From JBCBSZ01 sp039185015 (GTDB lineage: Bacteria; Actinomycetota; Acidimicrobiia; Acidimicrobiales; Poriferisodalaceae): 43,794 bases of DNA. A program made the position numbers and the translations under genes. The notes under the pieces were generated by a model that saw only the letters and a program-made list of their open reading frames with translations, was not told where the DNA came from and searched no databases. The stretch lies in the NCBI GenBank assembly GCA_039185015.1, contig JBCDAU010000045.1, positions 1 through 43,794 on the forward strand, written 5' to 3'. Of this stretch, positions 25,440 to 34,594 are shown one piece after another (the first letter of the stretch is position 1; every line of letters begins with the position of its first letter).

Positions 25440-28400
25440 CTATGTCCAGATCGGTCGGCGGAGATCGAGGGTCAGCGGTTGGTCGGGATCGTGCTCCCGA
25501 GCTGGGGCGTCCATGGGCCCGACCCGAGAGCCCTCCGGCGTGAACTGCGTCCGACCGCGGGGCTGGGGGACCGGCACGGTGCCCGGCGTGTGCTGCCAGT
25601 CGGCGAAGCGGGCGATGCGGCGCCCCTCGGCCTCCTCCGCGTTGACCGGCCGGATCTCGAACGTGCGGCCGCCGGGATGGGACACGTGATAGGTCGCTCC
25701 GCCGATGGCGCGGCCGGTCCACGTGTCGACGAGATCGAACGCCAGCGGCGAGTGCACGCCGATCGTGGGGTGCAGCGCAGAGGGCGGACCCCACGCCTTG
25801 TACCGGACACCTGCCACCTCGGTGCCGGGGACGCCGGTCGAGTGCAAGGGCACCCGCCGCCCGTTGCAGGCCAGGACGTAGCGTCCCTCGGCCGTGCCGG
25901 TCACCTTCGCCTGCAGGCGCTCGGTGGACGAGTCGACGAAGCGGGCGGTGCCCACGTTGGTCAGCTCCTCGCCGAGCACGTGCCACGGCTCGACCGCCGC
26001 TCGGAGCTCGAGCTCGATGTCGCCGATCTGGACCGTGCCGTGGCGCGGGAAGCGGAACTCCATGAAGGCGTCGAACCATCCGGCGTCGAGCGGGTAGCCG
26101 GCTCGTTGGCAGTCCTCGACGACGTCGGCGAGGTCCTCGGCGACGAAGTGGGGGAGCAGGAACCGGTCGTGGAGGCCGGTGCCCCAGCGAGCCAACCGCC
26201 TCGGGGCGTACGGCTCGTTCCAGAACCGGGCGACGAGGGTCCGGACGAGCAGCGCCTGCACGGCCGCCATGCGGGCGTGCGGTGGCATCTCGAAGGCGCG
26301 CAGCTCGAGGATGCCGAGCCGGCCGGTCGTCGAGTCGGGCGACCAGAGCTTGTCGATGCAGAACTCGGCCCGGTGGGTGTTGCCGGTCAGATCCGTCAGG
26401 TGGTGTCGCAGCGTCCGATCGACGAGCCATGGCAGGTGCTCGTCCGTCCCGAGTCGGGCCAGCTCGGCGAGCGCGATCTCCAACTCGCCGAGCGCCTCGA
26501 TCCGGGCCTCGTCGATCCGGGGCGACTGGCTCGTCGGGCCGATGAACCGTCCGGAGAAGAGGTAGGAGAGCGCCGGGTGGTGCTGCCAGTACGTCAGCAG
26601 GCTCGGCAGGAGGTGAGCGCGACGCAGCAGCGGCGAGTCGCCGGGGGTCGCCCCGCCGACCGTCACGTGGTTGCCGCCGCCGGTACCGGTGTGGATGCCG
26701 TCGAGGTCGAAGCGCTCGGTGGTGAGCTTGGCCTCCCAGGCGATGTCGTAGAGCTCGCTCGTCTGGCGGACGAGCTCGGGCCACGATCCGACCGGTGGGA
26801 CGTTGACCTCGATCACGCCCGGGTCCGGTGTGATGGCGAACTTCTTCAGTCGCGGATCGCTCGGCGGTGCGTATCCGTCGAGGACGACCGGGAGGCCGGC
26901 CTCCGCCGCTGCCGCCTCGGTCGCGGCGAGCAGCAGGACGAGGTGGTCGAGCTGCTCGACCGGGGGCAGGAACACCCGCAGCTGACCGTCGAGGGCCTCG
27001 ACGGTGAGGGCCGTGATCAGCAGGGGCCCGTCGCCGTCATCGGGCGGGAGCTGTTCTCGTACCTCCTGCACGGCCGCCGGCGCCTCAGGGACGGGGAGCG
27101 GCGCGAGCGGCGCGCTCGGGTCGGGCTCGATCGCCTCCTTCGGCCGGCCCTCGACCCGGAGCGACCCCTGGGGCAGCCGCAGGCCCAGCGGTGAGTCGCC
27201 GGGCACGAGGAGCAGGCGATCTCGACGCAGCTCCCACCGGGACGAGCGGAAGCGGCCGGAGATCCAGTCCCACCCGATCGGGAGCACCCACCCGGCCGGG
27301 CTGCCGAGCCCGGCGAGCAGCGCTCGGGAGAGCGAGGCCCGGTCGGCCGGCTGGTCGAGGTCGTACTCGAGGGGGTCGACGTCGACGGGTACGCCGCCCT
27401 CGGCGTGGACCGTGTGGACCGGGTCCTCGTACGCGGCGATGAGGAGATCATCGCCCACACCGAGGCGGGCGGTGAGGGAGCGGGCGAACGCCTCGGCGTC
27501 CGCCCCGGTCGCCTCGGTGACCACCGGCTCGCCCGGCAACGCGAGGAGCGTGCGATCCCGCCACAGCGGGACCCCGTCGGTGCGCCAGGCGAGGGTCAGC
27601 GCCCAGCGGGGGAGCGGTTCGCCCGGGTACCACTTGCCGGTGGCGTGGTGCAGCAGCCCGCCGGGACCCCAGGCGTCGAGCAGCCGGTGCGCCAGGTCGG
27701 CGGCGCGTGCCCGCTTGGACGGGCCGTCGGCCGCGGTGTCCCAGTCGGGCTCGTCCGGGTCGTCGCGGCCCACGAACGTCGGCTCACCGCCCATCGTCAG
27801 CCGGACGTCGGCGGCGCCGAGCTCGGCGTCGACCGAGTGCCCGAGCCGGTCGATGGCCTCCCACTGCTCGTCGGTGTACGGCTTGGTCGACCGGGGGTCC
27901 TCCCGGATGCGGGTGACGTCGTTGAGGAAGTCGAACTCGACCTCGGCCTTCGAGGTCGCGCCCTCGATCGGCGCCGCGGCCGCCGGGTCGGGTGTCGCCG
28001 CCAGGGGGATGTGGCCTTCGCTCGCGAACAGCCCGGAGGTCGGATCGAGGCCGACCCAGCCGGCCCCCGGGACATACACCTCGGCCCACGCGTGGAGGTC
28101 GGTGAAGTCGTGCGGGGTGCCGACGGTGCCATCGGGCAGCGGCCGGTCCAGCTTCAGCTGCACGAGGTAGCCCGAGACGAAGCGGGCCGGGAGACCGAGC
28201 CGCCGCAGCACCTGCACCAGGAGCCACGTCGAGTCGCGGCAGGAGCCGATGCGCTTCTGCAGGGTCTCGGTCGGCGTCTGGACCCCCGCCTCCATGCGGA
28301 TCGAGTAGTCGACGACCTCACGCAGGTGGCCGTTGATCTCGACCAACGCGTCGATCGTGCGCGTGCCGTGCAGCTCCAGCGAGCCGATGAAGTCGCCGAG

Positions 28401-28781
28401 CTCGTCGGTGTCGTCGCCATCGGTGGCGAGGTACGGCACGAGGCCGGGGTACCGGTCGACCGGCGCCTCGAAGCCGAACTCGACCGCCTCGTCGGCGACG
28501 AAGAAGTCGAACGGGTTGATCGAGATCAGCTCGGCGACGAGCTCCACGTCGAACACGAGCTGCCTCGTCTGCTCGGGGAACACGAGCCGGGCCACGAAGT
28601 TGCCGTACGGGTCCTGCTGCCAGTTGAGGAAGTGGTCGTCCGGCTCGATGGTCAGCGAGTACGAGCGGATCGGCGTGCGCGAGTGCGCAGCCGGTCGTAG
28701 ACGGAGTAGGTGCGGGTGCACGTCGACCGGCCGGTCGAACGAGTACGACGTCCGGTGGCGGAGCGCGACGGTGATGGACAC
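25440..28781 (-). CDS. Transglutaminase-like / DUF2126 large protein
   Basis: This 1113-residue protein has an N-terminal Bact_transglu_N domain, a transglutaminase core with full triad (C181 in GSCRDS, H230 in LHAWAEV, D246 in LDPTSG), and a large C-terminal DUF2126 region. DUF2126 motifs include LTMGGEPTFV, GWDWISGRFR, GTGGGNHVTVGG and LGILELRAFEMPPHARM. The C-terminal region is predicted to resemble ATP-dependent amidoligases, and such proteins belong to conserved sets with alpha-E, circularly permuted ATP-grasp and Ntn-type proteins. Those partners are not adjacent here. The GTG at 28781 gives VSITVALRHRTSY, the usual family start. It probably forges or cleaves amide bonds on an unknown peptide. 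Confidence 0.9.
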   Translation of the reverse strand: MSITVALRHRTSYSFDRPVDVHPHLLRLRPAAHSRTPIRSYSLTIEPDDHFLNWQQDPYGNFVARLVFPEQTRQLVFDVELVAELISINPFDFFVADEAVEFGFEAPVDRYPGLVPYLATDGDDTDELGDFIGSLELHGTRTIDALVEINGHLREVVDYSIRMEAGVQTPTETLQKRIGSCRDSTWLLVQVLRRLGLPARFVSGYLVQLKLDRPLPDGTVGTPHDFTDLHAWAEVYVPGAGWVGLDPTSGLFASEGHIPLAATPDPAAAAPIEGATSKAEVEFDFLNDVTRIREDPRSTKPYTDEQWEAIDRLGHSVDAELGAADVRLTMGGEPTFVGRDDPDEPDWDTAADGPSKRARAADLAHRLLDAWGPGGLLHHATGKWYPGEPLPRWALTLAWRTDGVPLWRDRTLLALPGEPVVTEATGADAEAFARSLTARLGVGDDLLIAAYEDPVHTVHAEGGVPVDVDPLEYDLDQPADRASLSRALLAGLGSPAGWVLPIGWDWISGRFRSSRWELRRDRLLLVPGDSPLGLRLPQGSLRVEGRPKEAIEPDPSAPLAPLPVPEAPAAVQEVREQLPPDDGDGPLLITALTVEALDGQLRVFLPPVEQLDHLVLLLAATEAAAAEAGLPVVLDGYAPPSDPRLKKFAITPDPGVIEVNVPPVGSWPELVRQTSELYDIAWEAKLTTERFDLDGIHTGTGGGNHVTVGGATPGDSPLLRRAHLLPSLLTYWQHHPALSYLFSGRFIGPTSQSPRIDEARIEALGELEIALAELARLGTDEHLPWLVDRTLRHHLTDLTGNTHRAEFCIDKLWSPDSTTGRLGILELRAFEMPPHARMAAVQALLVRTLVARFWNEPYAPRRLARWGTGLHDRFLLPHFVAEDLADVVEDCQRAGYPLDAGWFDAFMEFRFPRHGTVQIGDIELELRAAVEPWHVLGEELTNVGTARFVDSSTERLQAKVTGTAEGRYVLACNGRRVPLHSTGVPGTEVAGVRYKAWGPPSALHPTIGVHSPLAFDLVDTWTGRAIGGATYHVSHPGGRTFEIRPVNAEEAEGRRIARFADWQHTPGTVPVPQPRGRTQFTPEGSRVGPMDAPAREHDPDQPLTLDLRRPIWT

Positions 28782-28864
28782 GGCGACATCGTGCCCCACC
28801 CACGTGTCGGGAACGTCAACGACCTCTCCTCAAGATCACGACGACAAGCTCCGACGGAGCCCAC

Positions 28865-30367
28865 ATGAGCTGGCTTCGTCGACCCGGCGTGCGCGTCTTC
28901 CTGGCCTCGTGGTTCGTGCTCGTCCCGGGCCAGGTCGTGGCCAGCCTGCCGCCGATCGGTGAGGCGACCTGGACGGCGCCGCTGTTCCTGTTCTGGGCGG
29001 TCGTCATCGCTGCGGGCCTGTGCATCGTCACGAGCGTGGTCGTGCTGATCAGCGCTCATCGGAGCGAGGCGCCGGAGCTCGGCATGATCGGTGGCTTCCT
29101 CATGTCGGTCTCGGTGCTGCCGTTCGTCCACGGCCTCACGACGCCCGGCGTGTTGTACGAGGCCAACAACGCGACGCTGACGTCGATCCTGCTCGCCATC
29201 CCGATCGGGACGACCGTGGCGTCCCCGCTGCTGGTGCCGTACCGACCGTTCGGCCGGTTCATGCTCCGTCGATGGCGGGCGTGGGTCGGGGCCTGGACCG
29301 CGCTCGTGAGCCTGTTGGGCATCGCGCTGCTCGCGTCGCCCGACCTGTTGCCGGCGCCGACGATGGCCTCACCTGCGGCGATCGCGATCGGTGTGTGCTC
29401 GCTCGGCGGCTGCCTCGCGCTGTCCATCCGGCAGCTCCGACTGTCCTGGATCAGCGGCGACAGCGGCTCGTTGATCGTCGTGGTCGCCTATGCCCTGATC
29501 GGGACCTCGACCCTCGTCTGGATCGGCGATCGTCCCTACAACGCCGGCTTCTGGATGGCGCACGCCGTCGACGTCCTCGGCGTGTTCGCCGGCTGCCTCG
29601 GCGCCTGGATGGTGGCCCGTCGCACGGGTTCGACCGCCAGGGTGCTCGCCCCGATCCGGGCTGCGGAACCGATCTCCGCGCTCGAGCTCGGGCTCGAACC
29701 CGTCGTCCACCGCTTCGTGGCCGACCTCGAGCGCAAGGACGCCGCCACCCGCGATCACGTCGTGCGCACGGCCGAGCTGGCGATGAGGATCGGCGGGCGC
29801 ATGGGCGTCCCGGCCGACCAGCTCCGCGAGCTCGGCGTCGGTGCGCTGCTCCACGACGTCGGCAAGATCGAGATCCCCGACGAGGTGCTGAACAAGCCGG
29901 GCCGCCTCGACGACGACGAGTTCGAGATCATGAAGTCGCACGCGGCGATCGGGCGCCGCATGCTCGAGGACACCGTCGGCCTTCGCGACGTCGCCCCCAT
30001 CGTCGGCGGGCACCACGAGCGCTGGGACGGTCGTGGCTACCCCGGGCGTCTCGCCGGCGAGGACATCCCGCTCGCCGCCCGGATCGTGAGTGCCTGCGAT
30101 GCCTTCGACGCGATGGCCCAGAACCGGGTCTACCGGGAGGGCATGGGGATGGAGAAGGCGCTCGCGATCCTCGACGAGCACGCCGGGAGTCAGTGGGACG
30201 CGCGGGTCGTGGAGGCGCTGAAGGCCGAGCTGGCCGATGCCGACGCGCCGCCCGAGCAGCGTCAGCTCGCCGGCGTCGGTCGGGGCGATCTGGGCCACGA
30301 CCACGAGCACTTCGTCGCCGCCTGCGACTGCGTCGACGCCCTCCCCGAGGAGCTCGTCAACCGCTGA
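28865..30367 (+). CDS. Membrane HD-GYP cyclic-di-GMP phosphodiesterase
   Basis: This 500-residue protein has about seven or eight N-terminal hydrophobic helices (residues 10-250) and a C-terminal HD-GYP domain. Signatures are intact: HD at 330-331 (LLHDVGK), HHERWDGRGYP with GYP at 391-393, and DAFDAM. HD-GYP enzymes hydrolyse cyclic di-GMP fully to GMP. The membrane part is presumably the sensor. A ggag site lies just before the ATG. Its 3' end overlaps the convergent peptidase gene by 11 bp. With the GGDEF-EAL protein at 4.9-7.4 kb it makes a second c-di-GMP gene in the window. Confidence 0.9.
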   Translation: MSWLRRPGVRVFLASWFVLVPGQVVASLPPIGEATWTAPLFLFWAVVIAAGLCIVTSVVVLISAHRSEAPELGMIGGFLMSVSVLPFVHGLTTPGVLYEANNATLTSILLAIPIGTTVASPLLVPYRPFGRFMLRRWRAWVGAWTALVSLLGIALLASPDLLPAPTMASPAAIAIGVCSLGGCLALSIRQLRLSWISGDSGSLIVVVAYALIGTSTLVWIGDRPYNAGFWMAHAVDVLGVFAGCLGAWMVARRTGSTARVLAPIRAAEPISALELGLEPVVHRFVADLERKDAATRDHVVRTAELAMRIGGRMGVPADQLRELGVGALLHDVGKIEIPDEVLNKPGRLDDDEFEIMKSHAAIGRRMLEDTVGLRDVAPIVGGHHERWDGRGYPGRLAGEDIPLAARIVSACDAFDAMAQNRVYREGMGMEKALAILDEHAGSQWDARVVEALKAELADADAPPEQRQLAGVGRGDLGHDHEHFVAACDCVDALPEELVNR

Positions 30368-32381
30368 GGCGCTCCTGCAGGAAGGTGTAGATCAGCGCCT
30401 GCATGGTGGCGGTCTGGGGGGCGTCGGCCGCCCCGCCGTGGCCGCCCTCGATGTTCTCCCAGTAGGTGACGTCCTTGCCCAGCTCCTCGAGCAGCGCGGC
30501 CATCTTCCGAGCGTGGCCGGGGTGCACCCGGTCGTCGCGGGTCGAGGTCGTGATCAGGATCGGCGGGTGGTCGGCGTCGGGATCGACGAGTTGGTAGGGC
30601 GACCAGTGCTGGAGGAAGGCCCAGTCGTCGGGATCGTCGGGGTCGCCGTACTCGGCCATCCAGGACGCGCCGGCGAGCAGCAGGTGATACCGCAGCATGT
30701 CGAGGAGGGGCACCTGACAGACGATCGCGCCCCACAGCTCCGGTGAGCGGACGTACATGTTGCCCACGAGCAGCCCGCCGTTCGATCCGCCGGCGCAGCC
30801 CAGCTGGGACGAGGTCGTGACGCCCCGCTCGATGAGGTCGCGAGCGACCGCCTCGAAGTCCTCGTAGACGCGATGTCGGTGCTCGCGCAGGCCGGCCTGG
30901 TGCCATGCCGGACCGTACTCACCGCCACCGCGGATGTTGGCGAGCACGTAGGTGTGCCCGGCCTCGATCCACGCTCGACCGAGGACCGGGGCGTGGTTGG
31001 GGAGGCGGGGCACCTCGAAGCCGCCGTAGCCGCCGAGCAGCGTCGGTCGGGGACCGGCGGTGGTCGATGAGGAGATCTCGAAATACGGGATGCGGGTGCC
31101 GTCGTCGCTGGTGGCGAAGTGCTGGCTGATCCGGTGGTCGCCCGGATCGAAGCGGCGGGGGGCCTGCCGCAGGAGGTCGGCCTCGCCGCCGATCGGGATG
31201 CGGTAGAGCGACTCCGGCGTGAGCAGGTCGTCAGCGCTGACCCACAGGTCGTCGAGCTCGTCGCCGTCGACCGGTCCCGCGCCGAGTGTCCACACGTCGG
31301 GCACGCCGGGCAGCTCCGACATCGACCAGTCGCCGTTCGGCGGCGGGGTGGCGATCTCGATGTGGGTCCGGACGTCCTCCATCACGGCGGTGACCAGGTG
31401 GCTCCTGGTCCAGAAGGAGCCGGCGAGCGCGCGCGACGCCGTCGGCGTGAACACCGGGACGGGCTCGATCCGCCCGCCGAGCACGTCGTCGATCGGTGCG
31501 ACGAGCAGGCTGCCGCCGGGGTGCTCGGTGCCACCGATCGTCCACGGCTTGCGGTTGTCGAACGTCATCCACGGTCCATGCGCGCCCACGTCGACGTGGG
31601 TCGGGACCTCCACCTGCACCGGCACGCCGTCCACGACGACGTGGTACTCGGCGGTGAAGAAGTCGAGTGCCCGCCGGATGATGTGGTGCCGGTGGCCGGG
31701 GAGGCTCGACACCGAGGCCCAGACCGAGACGTCACCCTCGTCGCCGGAGAAGACGACCTCGGCGGCCTCGAGCGGCTGGCCCCGCTCCCACCGTCGCACC
31801 TGGCGTGGGTACCCGGAGCGGGTCATCGAACCGCCGCCGACCTCGGCCATCACGTACACGGTGTCGTCGTCGATCCAGGTGGTCGCGCCCTTGCCGACCG
31901 GTCGCACGAACCCGCCCTCGTCGGCCGGCACGAAGCGGAGATCGTCGAGGTCGAACTCGCGGTCGACCGACGCATCGGATCCACCCGGGCTGAGGCGGAG
32001 GAGCGCTCGTCGCCGGTCGGGACGGCGGGTCTCGGAGCCATGGAAGACCCAGGACTCCCCCTCGTCGGCGCCGAGCGCGTCGAGGTCGAGGATCGTCTCC
32101 CAGGTCGGTGAGCCACCCCGCCAGTCGTCCCACGAGGTGCGCCGGAGCAGCCCGCGGGGATGCTCGGCGTCGGTCCAGAAGTTGTGGACCCGGTCGCCGT
32201 GCACGGTCGGTCGGTCGATGCGGTCCTCGGCCTCGAGGATCTCCAGCGTCGACGTCCGCAGCCGCTCGTAGCGAGGTGAGGCGAACAGCTCCGCCTCGGA
32301 CTCGGCGTTGCGCTCCCTGACCCAGGCGAGCGCCTCGTCGCCCTCGACGTCCTCGAGCCAGATCCGCGGGTCCTCGGTCAT
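30357..32381 (-). CDS. Prolyl oligopeptidase family serine peptidase
   Basis: This 674-residue S9A-type peptidase has an N-terminal beta-propeller and a C-terminal alpha/beta hydrolase. The catalytic Ser is S533 in GGSNGG, the Asp is in TRDDRVHP and the His is H648 in EGGHGG. NIRGGGEYGP, just before the nucleophile, is a family hallmark. It has no signal peptide, so it acts inside the cell on short peptides cut after proline or a related bond. The start is the ATG at 32381. The C-terminal codons overlap the HD-GYP gene tail by 11 bp on the opposite strand. Confidence 0.92.
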   Translation of the reverse strand: MTEDPRIWLEDVEGDEALAWVRERNAESEAELFASPRYERLRTSTLEILEAEDRIDRPTVHGDRVHNFWTDAEHPRGLLRRTSWDDWRGGSPTWETILDLDALGADEGESWVFHGSETRRPDRRRALLRLSPGGSDASVDREFDLDDLRFVPADEGGFVRPVGKGATTWIDDDTVYVMAEVGGGSMTRSGYPRQVRRWERGQPLEAAEVVFSGDEGDVSVWASVSSLPGHRHHIIRRALDFFTAEYHVVVDGVPVQVEVPTHVDVGAHGPWMTFDNRKPWTIGGTEHPGGSLLVAPIDDVLGGRIEPVPVFTPTASRALAGSFWTRSHLVTAVMEDVRTHIEIATPPPNGDWSMSELPGVPDVWTLGAGPVDGDELDDLWVSADDLLTPESLYRIPIGGEADLLRQAPRRFDPGDHRISQHFATSDDGTRIPYFEISSSTTAGPRPTLLGGYGGFEVPRLPNHAPVLGRAWIEAGHTYVLANIRGGGEYGPAWHQAGLREHRHRVYEDFEAVARDLIERGVTTSSQLGCAGGSNGGLLVGNMYVRSPELWGAIVCQVPLLDMLRYHLLLAGASWMAEYGDPDDPDDWAFLQHWSPYQLVDPDADHPPILITTSTRDDRVHPGHARKMAALLEELGKDVTYWENIEGGHGGAADAPQTATMQALIYTFLQERLSG

Positions 32382-32412
32382 GGCGCCGACGGTACCGGCG
32401 TCGCCCGCGGAG

Positions 32413-33480
32413 TCAGCGCGTTCGCGTGCCCCGCAACGTCGTCGAGGGACTGACGCCGTAGCGCCGCTTGTACGCCGCTGCGAAGCGTCCCGGATGTGTG
32501 AAACCCCACTCGAAGGCGACGTCGGTCACCGAGGTGTCGCGATCGCCTGCACGTGCCACCAGCTCCTCGTGGATCTTCTCGAGGCGAAGGTCGCGCACGT
32601 AGGCCGTTGGCGTGCAGCCGAGCGAGTCGCGGAACAGCATCTGCACCGATCGAGCGCTCAGGCCGATCGCCTCGGCGATCTCACCGACGCCGATCTGCTC
32701 GGCGAGGTGCCGTTCGACGAAGGCCATCGCCCGCTGGACGTGCTGGTTGCTCGTCGAACCCGGGTGATCGTGGAGGAAGCTCGAGTAGTTGGACGGCTGA
32801 GCGAGCAGCAGGCTCGACACGAAGAAGTCCTGCAGTGAGTTGTCGCCACGCCCGAGCGCGGTGAGCGTCCCCGGCTCGGTGAGTTCGCTGTGCAGGAGCT
32901 GGAGGGCGCCGTGCCAGCGAGCCGCGGTCGGATCGGCGAGGTCCATGGACGGCTCGAGCACGACGGGTTCGTCCAGCGACCGACCCAGCGTTCGCGACAG
33001 CCACCGCTCGATCGCCTCGCGGCGGATGAGGACGATGAGATGGGGCGCCTCCCCCGACCACGTCAGATGGGCTGCTGCGCTCGGCCTCGGGCACGCTGCC
33101 ACGACGGTGTTCGCCGAGACCACGACGTCGGCCTGGGCCATCGTCGACGACCCGTTGGTCGGCATCAGCACGAGTTGGTGCTCGGTCAGCTCCCTGCAGA
33201 TGATCTCGATCGGCACCTGGTAGTCGAGGTACGCCAGCTCGATGTCGCGGAGCCGGACGGCGTGGAGCGAGGCATGGAACGACTCGGCGTTGGTCGCTGT
33301 GATCCGGAGCCGGTGAGGGCCGAGCAGCTCGCCCCCCGCGTGCTCGGCGTCGACCACGACCTTCGCCTCGAACCTCGGGTGAGCGGCGAGCCCGGGTGGG
33401 ATGCCGCGAGGGCGGATCCTCGTGCGCGGCCGGCGATGGGTGCGGCTCGTATCGATGTCGCGGATACCCGCGACGTTCAT
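32413..33480 (-). CDS. AraC-family transcriptional regulator
   Basis: This 355-residue protein has an N-terminal AraC-binding-like (cupin) domain and a C-terminal double helix-turn-helix, with IGVGEIAEAIGLSARSVQMLFRDSLG and the second helix VAFEWGFTHPGRFAAAYKRRYG. The ATG at 33480 is preferred; a longer reading to 33585 would run through the spacer. It diverges from the hydrogenase operon with 232 bp between the start codons. That makes it a candidate regulator of H2 oxidation genes, though its ligand and targets are unproven and the adjacency may be chance. Confidence 0.87.
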   Translation of the reverse strand: MNVAGIRDIDTSRTHRRPRTRIRPRGIPPGLAAHPRFEAKVVVDAEHAGGELLGPHRLRITATNAESFHASLHAVRLRDIELAYLDYQVPIEIICRELTEHQLVLMPTNGSSTMAQADVVVSANTVVAACPRPSAAAHLTWSGEAPHLIVLIRREAIERWLSRTLGRSLDEPVVLEPSMDLADPTAARWHGALQLLHSELTEPGTLTALGRGDNSLQDFFVSSLLLAQPSNYSSFLHDHPGSTSNQHVQRAMAFVERHLAEQIGVGEIAEAIGLSARSVQMLFRDSLGCTPTAYVRDLRLEKIHEELVARAGDRDTSVTDVAFEWGFTHPGRFAAAYKRRYGVSPSTTLRGTRTR

Positions 33481-33663
33481 GTCTGGCACCCCTCGTGCGC
33501 CCAACGGCTCGTCGCTTCGCGATGTGGCTGGTGGTCCGACACCGATCCCCCCGAATCGACCTCGGTGCTGCGCTCTGGCGCGCATCCCTTCGTCGATTGG
33601 CTAGCACGCCCTCGGCCACCTTGCTCGACTGAGCCGCACGAAAAAGCGGAGGGGACCGAGAGC

Positions 33664-33687
33664 TCGATCCCACGCTTCGGGGATCGA
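33664..33687 (+). promoter_or_regulatory. Inverted repeat upstream of the hydrogenase operon
   Basis: tcgatccc (33664-33671) and gggatcga (33680-33687) are perfect 8-bp arms around the loop acgcttcg. They end 25 bp before the ATG of the first operon gene. It could be a 5' UTR hairpin or an operator. The rest of the 232-bp spacer (33481-33712) shows no other gene and no promoter I would call with confidence. Confidence 0.5.
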
Positions 33688-33712
33688 CACACGGGCAACC
33701 GGGGGGAAGCTG

Positions 33713-34228
33713 ATGACGTCGAACGGTGTCGCGATCGACGACCCGATGGATCAGGTCGTCGAGCGGCTGCACGACCCCAAGGTCGCTGCGGCGCTCGTGA
33801 TGGTGCTCGACCACGCGGAGTCGCTCGCCGTCCTCGCTGCCGGCGCCGATGGGCTCCTGCGGCGAGGCGAGACGATCGCCGAGACGATCGGCGACGAGCT
33901 CCAGGAGCTTCGGACCGCCAACGCCGGGAGCTCCCCGCTGGGCGACGTCGACGTCGCTGCGCTCACCAGGCTCGGCGGCAGCGTGACGGCCGCCGGGCCG
34001 GCCCTGGAACAGCTCGTCGCCTCCGACATGCTCCGCAGCGACGTGATCGACGTGCTCGCCATGGCGGCCGACGCCGCGGTCGACGGTCGCGACAGGGCGG
34101 CCGCCGGTGGAAGCGATCCGGGCGGGGCCCTCGCCCTGCTCCGCTCGCTCAAGGACCCCGAGGTCCAACGGGGCTTGGCGTTCGTCCTCGAGTTCGCTCG
34201 CAGCCTCGGTCGCCGGATGGGGGCCTGA
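33713..34228 (+). CDS. DUF1641-type helical protein, first gene of the huc operon
   Basis: This 171-residue, mostly helical protein ends in LLRSLKDPEVQRGLAFVLEFARSLG, close to the DUF1641 signature also found in proteins beside formate dehydrogenases. It has no membrane helix or Cys ligands. In Mycobacterium smegmatis the Huc hydrogenase is held near the membrane by a small helical scaffold protein (HucM) encoded beside hucS. Position, size and helicity make this a candidate counterpart, but I cannot show homology. ggggggaag precedes the ATG. The gap to hypA is only 6 bp. Confidence 0.7.
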   Translation: MTSNGVAIDDPMDQVVERLHDPKVAAALVMVLDHAESLAVLAAGADGLLRRGETIAETIGDELQELRTANAGSSPLGDVDVAALTRLGGSVTAAGPALEQLVASDMLRSDVIDVLAMAADAAVDGRDRAAAGGSDPGGALALLRSLKDPEVQRGLAFVLEFARSLGRRMGA

Positions 34229-34234
34229 GCATCG

Positions 34235-34594
34235 ATGCATGAGCTGTCGATCGCGTCTGCCATCGTGAAGCAGGTCGAGCTCGTCGCGGCCGAGCACGGC
34301 GCCGACGGCGTGGACGTCGTACGACTCCGTCTCGGGCGCTTGTCAGGCGTCGTCGAGGAGTCGCTCGCCTTCGCGTGGGAGCTGGTGTGCGCCGACACGG
34401 TGTGCGCTGGCTCCGTGTTGGCCGTCGAACGAGTGCCGTGCACCGCGTGGTGCCCGGCCTGTGAGGTCGCGGTCGACCTGCCCGGGCTCGGCTTCCGCTG
34501 TCCGACCTGTGATGCGTCGACCACGGAGCTGCTGTCGGGCCGTGAGCTCGAGATCAGCCAGGTCGAGCTCTCGATCCCCGAGGTGGCCCGGTGA
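34235..34594 (+). CDS. hypA: Hydrogenase nickel-insertion protein HypA
   Basis: This 119-residue nickel metallochaperone works with HypB to place Ni in the large-subunit precursor. It begins MHELSIA, with the nickel-binding His2 and Glu3, and has the zinc site CPAC...CPTC near residues 70-90. Length is normal. The stop overlaps the hypB start (GTGA). Confidence 0.95.
   Translation: MHELSIASAIVKQVELVAAEHGADGVDVVRLRLGRLSGVVEESLAFAWELVCADTVCAGSVLAVERVPCTAWCPACEVAVDLPGLGFRCPTCDASTTELLSGRELEISQVELSIPEVAR

Noticed and set aside
30357..30367. Convergent gene overlap as a sign of error or frameshift
   Set aside because: An 11-bp tail overlap is common in compact genomes and both C-termini look normal.
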